The translations under genes were made by a program, and so were the position numbers. A stretch of DNA of 58,791 nt from Spirochaetia bacterium (lineage in GTDB: Bacteria > Spirochaetota > Spirochaetia > Treponematales > Treponemataceae), in NCBI GenBank assembly GCA_900769325.1, contig CAAGGF010000117.1:1-58791 (forward strand), read 5' to 3'. This document shows, piece after piece, positions 7,581 to 15,101 of the stretch. The notes under the pieces were generated by a model. It searched no databases. It worked only from the letters and a program-made list of their open reading frames with translations, and was not told the DNA's origin. How positions within the stretch are numbered: position 1 is the stretch's first letter; each line of letters opens with the position of its first letter.

Positions 7581-7609
7581 TTGACTTAAAATCATTGAAC
7601 AGTTATATT
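7581..7609 (+). promoter_or_regulatory. Promoter of the tRNA-Thr/rpmG/secE/nusG/ribosomal/rpoBC run
   Basis: TTGACT (7581-7586), a 17-bp spacer and TATATT (7604-7609) sit 36 nt ahead of the tRNA-Thr gene. It is the only strong promoter seen before the ribosomal-protein operon. Confidence 0.75.
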
Positions 7610-7645
7610 GTTAGAACATATTGTTGTCTATTAAAGGGATAGCAC

Positions 7646-7718
7646 GCCCTTGTAGCTCAGTCGGTAGAGCGCAGCCATGGTAAGGCTGAGGTCTGCGGTT
7701 CAAACCCGCACGGGGGCT
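7646..7718 (+). tRNA. tRNA-Thr (anticodon GGT)
   Basis: A cloverleaf folds cleanly: acceptor GCCCTTG / CGGGGGC, D arm with GCTC / GAGC, and anticodon stem CAGCC / GGCTG enclosing ATGGTAA, so the anticodon is GGT. The T arm is GCGG-TTCAAAC-CCGC. The CCA end is not encoded. It is the first gene of the operon. Confidence 0.95.
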
Positions 7719-7773
7719 TCAGGACGAATCAAAATTATTTTTTTGACCGTTAAAGGATTTTAGGAGTATAGAT

Positions 7774-7950
7774 ATGGGTAGCAAGAAAAAAGGTGCAGTA
7801 GAGATTATTGCTTTACAGTGTACAGAATGTAAAAGAAAAAATTACACTACTTACAAAAATCGTAAAAACATTACCGGAAAGCTTGAACTTAAAAAGTATT
7901 GTCCTTTTGAACGCAAGCATACAATGCACAAAGAAGCAAAAGCAAAATAA
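7774..7950 (+). CDS. rpmG: 50S ribosomal protein L33
   Basis: The 58-residue basic protein begins MGSKKKGAVEIIALQCTECK and contains the L33 core: the CTEC pair, NYTTYKNRKN, and LKKYCPFERKHTMHKE. Residues Cys-X2-Cys and the later single Cys indicate a partly retained zinc-ribbon form. TAGGAG precedes the ATG with 7-nt spacing. It lies between tRNA-Thr and tRNA-Trp, the usual treponemal position ahead of secE. Confidence 0.95.
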   Translation: MGSKKKGAVEIIALQCTECKRKNYTTYKNRKNITGKLELKKYCPFERKHTMHKEAKAK

Positions 7951-7990
7951 AATTTCATATTTCTGCTGGTAAAACTGGCAGTTAATATAT

Positions 7991-8063
7991 AGGGCTGTAG
8001 TTCAGTTGGTAGAGCAACGGTCTCCAAAACCGTCTGTCGCGGGTTCAAATCCTGCCGGCCCTG
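7991..8063 (+). tRNA. tRNA-Trp (anticodon CCA)
   Basis: Acceptor AGGGCTG / CGGCCCT, D arm GTTC / GAGC, anticodon stem ACGGT / ACCGT enclosing CTCCAAA (anticodon CCA), T arm with GTTCAAATC, discriminator G. The CCA end is not encoded. It is located 27 nt ahead of secE. Confidence 0.95.
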
Positions 8064-8090
8064 ATAACAAAAAAAATACTGGAGAAAATT

Positions 8091-8273
8091 ATGACAAAAA
8101 TTGGTAAATTCTTTCGCGAAAGTAAAGCTGAACTTAAAAAAGTAGTATGGCCTACAAAGGAAGATGTATTATCATCAATTAAAGTAGTAATTATTTCTAC
8201 AGTAATCGTTGCAGTTATTCTTGGTTTGCTCGACTGGGGCTTTACAGAAGCTTTCAGAGCAATAATGAGATAA
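8091..8273 (+). CDS. secE: Preprotein translocase subunit SecE
   Basis: The 60-residue single-pass form of SecE: an amphipathic surface helix (FFRESKAELKKVVWPTKED) with the hallmark KVVWPT, then one transmembrane helix (VVIISTVIVAVILGLLDWGF). It clamps SecY in the inner membrane and stabilises the translocon. CTGGAG precedes the start. Gene order secE-nusG is conserved in most bacteria. Confidence 0.95.
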   Translation: MTKIGKFFRESKAELKKVVWPTKEDVLSSIKVVIISTVIVAVILGLLDWGFTEAFRAIMR

Positions 8274-8319
8274 TTTATACATTTCTTTTTGAAAATAATC
8301 TAAAACAAGCAGGAAAATC

Positions 8320-8877
8320 ATGGCTAAGAGTTGGTATTTTCTTATGACAACTACAGGTTGGGAAAATAAAGTTGAAAGGACAATCCGCCTTCTTCTTGAA
8401 AAAAATGAATTAGATCCTGCAGTTGTAACAGAAGTAAAAGTTCCGGTAGAAGAAATCGCAGAAACAAAAGACGGCAAAACAAAAATCCGCAAAGACAAAT
8501 TTATGCCCGGCTATGTAATGATAGAACTCGATTTGCCTGAACTCGAATGGAAAAAAACTTGCAATACATTGCGTCATATTTCAGGTGTTGCAGGATTCGT
8601 TGGAACAAAACCTAATGAACGACCTCGTCCGATTACAAGTGATGAAGCTAAAAATATTTTACTTCGATGCGGTGATATTAAAGGCGAAAAAGTTATACGC
8701 GTAAAACAAGCGTATAGTGTAGGCGACCAGGTTAAAATCATCGAAGGACCTTTTGCAACTTTCACAGGAACTGTCGAAGAAGTCAGTGCAGAAAAAGACA
8801 AGCTTCGCGTAAATGTACAGATTTTTGGTCGTGCAACACCTGTAGAAGTAAGTTTGCTTCAGGTTGAAAAAGTTTAA
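8320..8877 (+). CDS. nusG: Transcription termination/antitermination protein NusG
   Basis: This 185-residue protein has the NGN domain (WYFLMTTTGWENKVERTI at the start, FMPGYVMIELDL, GVAGFVGT) and the C-terminal KOW domain (VGDQVKIIEGPFATFTGTVEEV), ending in LLQVEKV. NusG binds the clamp of RNA polymerase and couples it to ribosomal S10 or Rho. The length is near the family norm, with no inserted domain. A Shine-Dalgarno AGGA lies 6 nt before the ATG. Confidence 0.96.
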   Translation: MAKSWYFLMTTTGWENKVERTIRLLLEKNELDPAVVTEVKVPVEEIAETKDGKTKIRKDKFMPGYVMIELDLPELEWKKTCNTLRHISGVAGFVGTKPNERPRPITSDEAKNILLRCGDIKGEKVIRVKQAYSVGDQVKIIEGPFATFTGTVEEVSAEKDKLRVNVQIFGRATPVEVSLLQVEKV

Positions 8878-8895
8878 TTTGAACTGATTTCAGGA

Positions 8896-8915
8896 GCTCA
8901 CATGCCAGTGTGGGC
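8896..8915 (+). promoter_or_regulatory. Hairpin in the nusG-rplK gap
   Basis: GCTCACA and TGTGGGC pair (one G-U) around TGCCAG in the 131-nt gap before rplK. There is no T run. It may be a processing site or an L1/L11-type translational control element; nothing in the sequence decides this. Confidence 0.35.
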
Positions 8916-9008
8916 CTTGCCTGTTTTTGGGAGAAATGAGCGTCCGTTGGAATAGTTCATTTCGCTAGAAGTTATTTTATAACTCACACCAATTTTAGGA
9001 GAATTAAA

Positions 9009-9440
9009 ATGGCAACAAAAAAGGTAACAGCCGTAATTAAATTGCAGTGCCCGGCAGGAGCTGCGACACCGGCTCCACCGATTGGTCCTGCTCTTGGACC
9101 TCATGGTGTTTCAGCACCAAAGTTTGTCCAGGAATTCAACGACAGAACAAAGAACATGGAAAAAGGTCTTATTATTCCTGTTGTTCTTACTGTTTATGCG
9201 GACAAATCTTACACATTCATCCTTAAAACTCCTCCAGCAGCTGTTCTTATTAAAAAGGCTGTAAAAATTGAAAAGGGGTCAGGAAATCCACTGCGCGACA
9301 AGGTTGCAACTCTTTCTAAGAAAGACCTTGAAGAAATCGCAAAAACAAAAATGCCAGATGTTAATGCAAATGACATTGAAGCAGCAAAAAAAATTATCGC
9401 TGGTACTGCACGCAGTATGGGCGTAGAGGTGGAGCAGTAA
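9009..9440 (+). CDS. rplK: 50S ribosomal protein L11
   Basis: The 143-residue protein carries the classic N-terminal signature KLQCPAGAATPAPPIGPALGP and the C-terminal rRNA-binding domain (TLSKKDLEEIAKTKMPDVNA, then AAKKIIAGTARSMGVEV). L11 forms the GTPase-associated centre with 23S rRNA. GGAG precedes the ATG; the next gene, rplA, starts 1 nt after its stop. Confidence 0.97.
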   Translation: MATKKVTAVIKLQCPAGAATPAPPIGPALGPHGVSAPKFVQEFNDRTKNMEKGLIIPVVLTVYADKSYTFILKTPPAAVLIKKAVKIEKGSGNPLRDKVATLSKKDLEEIAKTKMPDVNANDIEAAKKIIAGTARSMGVEVEQ

Positions 9441-9441
9441 T

Positions 9442-10122
9442 ATGAAACATGGAAAAAAATATCGTGCATCCGCTGCAAAATACGATTTAACAAAAAAATA
9501 CAATGTAGCAAATGCCTGCCAGATGGTTCAGGACATGAAACTTGCTAAATTCGACGAAACAGTAGAAGCACACATTTCTCTTCGTCTTGATAAATCTACT
9601 TCGGTTCGTGATACACTTGTTTTCCCAAATCAGTTTAGAGGCGAAAAAAAGGTTTTAGTATTCTGTCAGGAAGGTCGTGTTCAGGAAGCGTTAGATGCTG
9701 GTGCTGCTTATGCCGGTTCAGATGAATACATCGAAAAAGTAAAAGGTGGCTGGCTCGACTTTGATGTTGCAGTTGCTACTCCAGATATGATGAAAGATGT
9801 AGGTCGTCTTGGTATGGTTCTTGGTAGAAAAGGTCTTATGCCTAACCCAAAAACAGGAACAGTAACAACAGACATCGTAAGTGCAATTAACGAACTTAAA
9901 AAAGGTCGTACAGAATTCCGCGCTGATAAAACAGGTGTAATTCATATTGCTGTAGGTAAAGTTTCAATGGAACCTGCAAAAGTTGCAGAAAACATTAATA
10001 CTTTGATTGCTGAAGTTGAAAAGAAAGCTCCTAATGGTAATGCCGTAGGATTCATTCAGTCAATTTCTGTTAGTTCAACAATGGGCCCAGGTGTATGGGT
10101 AGATGTTAAGGAAGGTGAATAA
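9442..10122 (+). CDS. rplA: 50S ribosomal protein L1
   Basis: The 226-residue protein reads as standard L1: KYDLTKKYNVANACQMVQDM, RDTLVFPNQFRGEKKVLVF, the GRLGMVLGRKGLMPNPKTGTVT signature, and VGFIQSISVSSTMGPGVWVD at the end. It binds the L1 stalk of 23S rRNA and in many bacteria represses its own mRNA. It begins 1 nt after rplK and ends 2 nt before rplJ. Confidence 0.97.
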   Translation: MKHGKKYRASAAKYDLTKKYNVANACQMVQDMKLAKFDETVEAHISLRLDKSTSVRDTLVFPNQFRGEKKVLVFCQEGRVQEALDAGAAYAGSDEYIEKVKGGWLDFDVAVATPDMMKDVGRLGMVLGRKGLMPNPKTGTVTTDIVSAINELKKGRTEFRADKTGVIHIAVGKVSMEPAKVAENINTLIAEVEKKAPNGNAVGFIQSISVSSTMGPGVWVDVKEGE

Positions 10123-10124
10123 TT

Positions 10125-10718
10125 ATGGCAATTAAAGCAAAAAAAGTTCAGCCTGCTAAGACAGCTGCCATTGAAGAAGCAAAAAAAGTTCTTTCAGAAT
10201 ACAACGATTTTATTTTTGCTGATTTCCGTGGATTGACTGTTGAACAGATTACAACTCTTCGTGGAAAACTCCGCGAACACAATGCAGTTCTTAAAGTTAT
10301 TAAAAATAATTTCGCCAGAATCGCTTTTGAAGAAATGGAAATCGATAATGTTGCAGAATACCTTAAAGGTCCAACAGTTATCGCAATGACAAAAGAAGAT
10401 TCAAATGTTGTTGCAAAAGTTCTTTTTGACTTCGCAAAAGATGCACCGGTTATCACTGTAAAAGGTGCTTGCGTTGAAAAAGAAGTTATGGATGCAGCAA
10501 AAATTGAAGCATACTCAAAAGTTCCTGGAAAGAAAGAACTCATCGCTATGCTTATGTCTGCAATCAATGGTCCGGCAAGAAAACTTGCTGCAACTATTAA
10601 GGCTTATGCAGAAAAAAAAGAAGCTGAAGGTGATGCTCCAAGCGCACCAAAAGCAGAAGCCGCTCCAGAAGCTCCAAGTGCAGAAGAAAAACCTGCAGAA
10701 GAAGCTAAGGCTGAATAA
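10125..10718 (+). CDS. rplJ: 50S ribosomal protein L10 with an Ala/Glu-rich tail
   Basis: This 197-residue L10 has the family core (FADFRGLTVEQITTLRGKLR, VIKNNFARIAFEE, GPTVIAMT). It carries the L7/L12 dimers on the stalk. After about residue 165 a low-complexity tail rich in Ala, Glu, Lys and Pro (DAPSAPKAEAAPEAPSAEEK) extends it beyond the roughly 165-residue E. coli protein. The tail is probably disordered and has no known role. Confidence 0.95.
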   Translation: MAIKAKKVQPAKTAAIEEAKKVLSEYNDFIFADFRGLTVEQITTLRGKLREHNAVLKVIKNNFARIAFEEMEIDNVAEYLKGPTVIAMTKEDSNVVAKVLFDFAKDAPVITVKGACVEKEVMDAAKIEAYSKVPGKKELIAMLMSAINGPARKLAATIKAYAEKKEAEGDAPSAPKAEAAPEAPSAEEKPAEEAKAE

Positions 10719-10727
10719 GTTTTTAAT

Positions 10728-10818
10728 ACACGGTCAGGCTTCAATAGCTGTCGACTGTCCGTGTTCTATCTGCAGAAAGTTCGTATGAATTTTTTACTGC
10801 AGCACTTCAATCGAAGTG
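10728..10818 (+). promoter_or_regulatory. Two hairpins in the rplJ-rplL gap
   Basis: The first hairpin has arms ACACGGTCAG (10728-10737) and CTGTCCGTGT (10755-10764), with one T-T mismatch. The second is CACTTC-AATC-GAAGTG (10803-10818). Neither has a T run, so processing or mRNA stability that raises rplL output (L7/L12 is needed in several copies) is more likely than termination. Confidence 0.45.
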
Positions 10819-10854
10819 AAATAAAAATATTTACATATTTGTGAGGAAGACAAT

Positions 10855-11232
10855 ATGGCAGCATTAACAACAGATCAGATTCTTGATGCAATTTCCAGCA
10901 TGACAGTTCTTGAATGTTCAGAACTCGTAAAAGCTATGGAAGAAAAATTTGGTGTAACAGCAGCAGTTGCAGTTGCAGCAGGTCCAGCAGCAGGTGCCGC
11001 TCCAGCCGCTGAAGAACAGACAGAATTCACAGTAACTCTCGATTCATTCGACGCAGCTAAAAAGATTCCTGTTATCAAAGTTATTCGTGAAATTACAGGT
11101 CTTGGACTTGGTGAAGCTAAAGCTCTCGTAGAAGGTGCACCAAAAACTGTTAAAGAAGGCGTTAGCAAAGCAGACGCTGATGCAATGGTTGCTAAAATTA
11201 CTGAAGCAGGTGGAAAAGCTTCTAAAAAATAA
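10855..11232 (+). CDS. rplL: 50S ribosomal protein L7/L12
   Basis: The 125-residue acidic protein has an N-terminal dimerisation domain (LDAISSMTVLECSELVKAMEEKFGV), an Ala/Pro-rich hinge at about 38-55, and the C-terminal factor-binding domain (KKIPVIKVIREITGLGLGEAKALVEGAPKTVKEG). It forms the stalk that recruits translation GTPases. A GAGGA Shine-Dalgarno precedes the ATG. An intrinsic-terminator-like hairpin follows at once. Confidence 0.97.
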   Translation: MAALTTDQILDAISSMTVLECSELVKAMEEKFGVTAAVAVAAGPAAGAAPAAEEQTEFTVTLDSFDAAKKIPVIKVIREITGLGLGEAKALVEGAPKTVKEGVSKADADAMVAKITEAGGKASKK

Positions 11233-11258
11233 GCGTAAAATCTGCTGAAAGATTATAT

Positions 11259-11289
11259 AAAACTGCAGGGCATTTTGTCTTGCAGTTTT
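11259..11289 (+). terminator. Terminator-like hairpin after rplL
   Basis: AAAACTGCA (11259-11267) and TGCAGTTTT (11281-11289) form a perfect 9-bp stem with a 13-nt loop. The U run is inside the stem and continues only as GTGTGTTT, so termination is probably partial, which would lower rpoBC relative to ribosomal proteins. Confidence 0.6.
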
Positions 11290-11412
11290 GTGTGTTTATA
11301 AGGGAATCTTTAGAAATTCAGTTTTAAAGATTCTTGTAAAGGATTTTGGAAAATCCGTTAATTTAAAATTCCAGTCAATTTATTCTGCCTCCCGGGTAGA
11401 AAATCAGAAATT

Positions 11413-11452
11413 TCTGTGCTGTGAAGAGTTTGCTTCATGTAGCAGATTTTTT
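11413..11452 (+). promoter_or_regulatory. Possible attenuator ahead of rpoB
   Basis: A split stem (TCT..GCT..TGAAG pairing with CTTCA..AGC.AGA, hexaloop) is followed by six T at 11447-11452, 27 nt before the rpoB ATG. A second perfect stem, GAATCTTTA / TAAAGATTC, lies at 11304-11333. Together they fit a leaky attenuator in the rplL-rpoB gap, a known control point in E. coli. The stem here is imperfect. Confidence 0.4.
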
Positions 11453-11478
11453 CTGAACTTAAAAAGCAGGGGGATCTG

Positions 11479-14400
11479 ATGTTCGCTAAAACTCGAACAG
11501 TCAATCGTCAATACATCGGGAAAGACATCCAGAACTTCATGGAAATTCCTGATCTCATCGGAATTCAGACTTCTTCTTACGAAAATTTTCTTCAGTCTTC
11601 CAGATTAAAAAAAGGTGAACCTCTATTAAAACAAGGTTTGCAGAAAGTATTTACCGATATTTTTCCAATTGAAAGTCCAAATAATGATATGACTCTCGAT
11701 TTTGAGTATTATGATTTGGATTATGAAAACATTAAGTACACTGAATTAGAAGCAAAACAGAAAGGTGTAACATATTCAGTTCCTTTGAAAGCAAAAATTG
11801 ATTTGACTTTCTTAAACGACGGTCACATCATTCAGAAAGATATATACATGGGTGATATTCCTTTGATGACAGAAAGGGGTACATTCATTATTAACGGTGC
11901 AGAACGAGTAGTTGTTTCACAGATTCACCGTTCGCCTGGAGTAATTTTCACTCACGATAAAGGTGAATGGGCCAGCCGAATTATTCCTTACCGCGGTTCA
12001 TGGCTTGAATTTGAAATTGACCAAAAGAAAGAACTCATTTTTGCAAAAATCGACAAGAAAAAGAAAATTCTTGGAACTATTTTCTTAAGGGCATTAGGCT
12101 TTTCAACTCGTGAAGAAATCATAAAAAGTTTCTATAAAACAGAAAATGTTTCGGTTTCTTCTGATGCTGAACTTCGTGAAAAACTTGTAGACAGAGTTCT
12201 TGCTCAGGCCGTAATTATTAAAAATGAATCAGGTGAAGAAAAAAGGCTTTTCAATGCCGGAACAAAACTTCATCCGCACGATATCGACGATTTAATTGCA
12301 AATGATGTTGAATCAATCTGCGTAATCGTTTTTGATACCCGCCACAACAAAGACGAAATTAACGAATCTCTCAATTCTCAGATGATTATTAACTGTTTTG
12401 AAAGGGAAGAAGTTCGTTATGTACGCGAAGGTTCAATCGACAATGAACCAACAAAAGAAGACTGTCTTTCAGCGGTATTTGACATTTTAAAACCTGGTGA
12501 ACCGCAGACAGTTGAAAGTGCTGAAAAAGATTTGTATTCGATGTTCTTCTCAGAACGAAAATACAATCTTAGCCGCGTCGGTCGTTATAAATTGAATAAA
12601 AAATTCAACCGCGATGACAGCATTCAGGATTTGACTTTAGTAAATCAGGATATTATCGATACAATGAAAACTCTCATTGCTGTTTATATCGGTGATGACA
12701 AATGCGATGATATCGACCACCTCGGAAACAGACGCGTACGCTGTGTTGGTGAACTTCTTGAAAATCATCTTTCAAGTGCTTTTGCCCGAATGGAACGCCT
12801 TGTCCGTGAACGCATGAGTCAGAAAGACATTGAAACAATGAAGCCTCAGGATTTAATTTCTATTAAACCTATCGTTGCTGCAATAAAAGAATTTTTTGGT
12901 TCTTCACAGTTGTCTCAGTTCATGGATCAGATTAACCCGCTTTCTGAAATTACGCATAAACGCCGACTTTCAGCTTTGGGTACAGGCGGTTTAAACAGAG
13001 ACAGGGCAGGTTTTGAAGTTCGAGATGTACATTACACTCATTACGGCCGAATGTGTCCTATTGAAACGCCTGAAGGTCCGAACATCGGTTTGATTGTTTC
13101 TCTTGCAATGTATACAAGAATCAACGAACACGGCTTCCTTGAAGCTCCTTACAGAAAAGTCGTAAACGGAAAAGCAACAAAAGAAGTTGAATACCTTTCT
13201 GCAATGGATGAAGACAGGTATTTTGTAGGTCAGCTCGTTGAAGGTATGTCAGAAGATGGTTCATTCCCTACAGATATGATTTCATGCCGTTACCGTGGCG
13301 ATTATACTACAAGAAGCGTTAAAGACATTCAGTATATCGATGTATCTCCTCGACAGGTAATTTCAGTTTCTGCTTCCCTTATTCCGTTCCTTGAACACGA
13401 TGATGCTAACCGTGCATTGATGGGCTGTAACATGCAGAGACAGGGTGTACCGCTTTTATTCCCGGAACCGCCTTATGTTGGAACTGGTATGGAGCGTCGA
13501 ACTGCTTATGATTCTGGTGTTCTTGTAAAAGCCAGAAGAAGTGGTGAAGTTGTGTATGTTTCAAGTGAATACATCAGAATTAAACCGGATGGTGCTCCAG
13601 AAGGAGAACTTGATGAATATAAGCTTTTGAAATATCAGCGTACAAACAATGATACATGTAACCACAACCGTCCAATCGTTGAACTTGGAGATAAAATAGA
13701 AAAAGGTCAGGTTATTGCCGACGGTCCTTCAACATTTAACGGTGAACTTTCTCTTGGAAGAAACCTTCTTGTCGGATTCGTTCCGTGGAATGGTTATAAC
13801 TACGAGGATGCTGTATTGATTTCACAGAGAGTAGTTCGTGAAGATATGTACACTTCAATTCATATCAAAGAGTACGAAACAGATATTCGCGAAACTAAAC
13901 TCGGTCCTGAAAGATTTACGCGTGAAATTCCAAACACATCTGAAAGTGCAGTTCAAAATCTTGATGCAGACGGAATTATCAGAATCGGTGCAAAAGTAAA
14001 ATCTGGAGACATTCTCGTTGGAAAAGTAACTCCAAAGAGCGAAACAGAAACTACTCCAGAATTCAGGCTCCTTCAGTCTATCTTTGCGGAAAAAGCTAAA
14101 GAAGTTCGCGATACATCTTTGAGGCTTTTGCACGGTGTAGAAGGAATCGTTATCGATGTTCAGAGAATGACGCGTAAAAACGGGGATGAACTTCCTCCTG
14201 GAGTTGATGAAGTTGTAAAAGTTATTATCGCCAATAAGCGAAAACTTCGTGAAGGTGACAAGATGGCCGGACGACACGGAAACAAGGGTGTTGTCGCAAG
14301 AATTCTTCCGCCGGAAGATATGCCGTATCTTGAAGACGGAACTCCGCTCGATGTTTGTTTGAATCCTCTTGGTGTACCGTCGCGAATGAATATCGGTCAG

Positions 14401-15015
14401 ATTATGGAATCAGAACTTGGAATTGCCGGAAAATATCTCAATCAGTTCTTTGAAGCACCAGTTTTCCAGTCTCCAAGTCAGGAAAAAATTGCAGAAAAAC
14501 TTGCTGAAGCAGGACTTTCTACGGATTGTAAACAGATTGTTCGTTCAGGTCAGACTGGTGAACCGTTTGTAAATCCGATTTTTGTCGGTGTAATTTACTT
14601 CATGAAACTTCATCACCTTGTTGATGATAAAATGCATGCCCGCTCAACAGGACCTTATTCGCTTGTTACTCAGCAGCCTCTTGGAGGTAAAGCTCAGTTT
14701 GGTGGTCAGCGTCTTGGAGAAATGGAAGTTTGGGCTCTTGAAGCGTACGGTGCTGCAAACTGTCTTCAGGAAATGATGACGATTAAATCTGATGATATGA
14801 CTGGTCGTACAAAGATTTATTCATCAATCGTAAAAGGTGATCCGTCTTCTCCTGCCGGTGTTCCAGAAGCATTCAATGTTATGGTTCAGGAACTTCGTGG
14901 ACTTGCACTTGATTTCACAATTTACGATGAAAAAGGCAAGCAGATTGCACTTACTGAACGGGATCAGGAATTGATTGACAAGGCTGCAGTGGGATTTGAT
15001 AAACACAATCAATAA
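11479..15015 (+). CDS. rpoB: DNA-directed RNA polymerase subunit beta
   Basis: The 1178-residue protein spans all beta regions: protrusion (SYENFLQSS start), GDIPLMTERGTFIINGAERVVVSQ, the rifampicin cluster (FFGSSQLSQFMDQ at about 474-486, HKRRLSALG at 493-501), CPIETPEGPNIGLI, GDKMAGRHGNKGVV near the active centre, and the C-terminal GQRLGEMEVWALEAYGA. The position matching E. coli Ser531 is Ser498. The position matching Asn518 is Ile485. A strong GGGGGAT-type Shine-Dalgarno precedes the ATG. rpoC follows after 86 nt. Confidence 0.98.
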   Translation: MFAKTRTVNRQYIGKDIQNFMEIPDLIGIQTSSYENFLQSSRLKKGEPLLKQGLQKVFTDIFPIESPNNDMTLDFEYYDLDYENIKYTELEAKQKGVTYSVPLKAKIDLTFLNDGHIIQKDIYMGDIPLMTERGTFIINGAERVVVSQIHRSPGVIFTHDKGEWASRIIPYRGSWLEFEIDQKKELIFAKIDKKKKILGTIFLRALGFSTREEIIKSFYKTENVSVSSDAELREKLVDRVLAQAVIIKNESGEEKRLFNAGTKLHPHDIDDLIANDVESICVIVFDTRHNKDEINESLNSQMIINCFEREEVRYVREGSIDNEPTKEDCLSAVFDILKPGEPQTVESAEKDLYSMFFSERKYNLSRVGRYKLNKKFNRDDSIQDLTLVNQDIIDTMKTLIAVYIGDDKCDDIDHLGNRRVRCVGELLENHLSSAFARMERLVRERMSQKDIETMKPQDLISIKPIVAAIKEFFGSSQLSQFMDQINPLSEITHKRRLSALGTGGLNRDRAGFEVRDVHYTHYGRMCPIETPEGPNIGLIVSLAMYTRINEHGFLEAPYRKVVNGKATKEVEYLSAMDEDRYFVGQLVEGMSEDGSFPTDMISCRYRGDYTTRSVKDIQYIDVSPRQVISVSASLIPFLEHDDANRALMGCNMQRQGVPLLFPEPPYVGTGMERRTAYDSGVLVKARRSGEVVYVSSEYIRIKPDGAPEGELDEYKLLKYQRTNNDTCNHNRPIVELGDKIEKGQVIADGPSTFNGELSLGRNLLVGFVPWNGYNYEDAVLISQRVVREDMYTSIHIKEYETDIRETKLGPERFTREIPNTSESAVQNLDADGIIRIGAKVKSGDILVGKVTPKSETETTPEFRLLQSIFAEKAKEVRDTSLRLLHGVEGIVIDVQRMTRKNGDELPPGVDEVVKVIIANKRKLREGDKMAGRHGNKGVVARILPPEDMPYLEDGTPLDVCLNPLGVPSRMNIGQIMESELGIAGKYLNQFFEAPVFQSPSQEKIAEKLAEAGLSTDCKQIVRSGQTGEPFVNPIFVGVIYFMKLHHLVDDKMHARSTGPYSLVTQQPLGGKAQFGGQRLGEMEVWALEAYGAANCLQEMMTIKSDDMTGRTKIYSSIVKGDPSSPAGVPEAFNVMVQELRGLALDFTIYDEKGKQIALTERDQELIDKAAVGFDKHNQ

Positions 15016-15101
15016 GTTCAATCCCTTCTGTAAAAAAACAGCGGGGTTTTATTCTTAAATGTTCCGGGAATTAAACCGGAACTCGACTGGAGATAAAAAA
15101 T

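Noticed and set aside
8898..9104. Minus-strand frame across the nusG-rplK gap
   Set aside because: It overlaps rplK on the opposite strand and has shadow-type composition.
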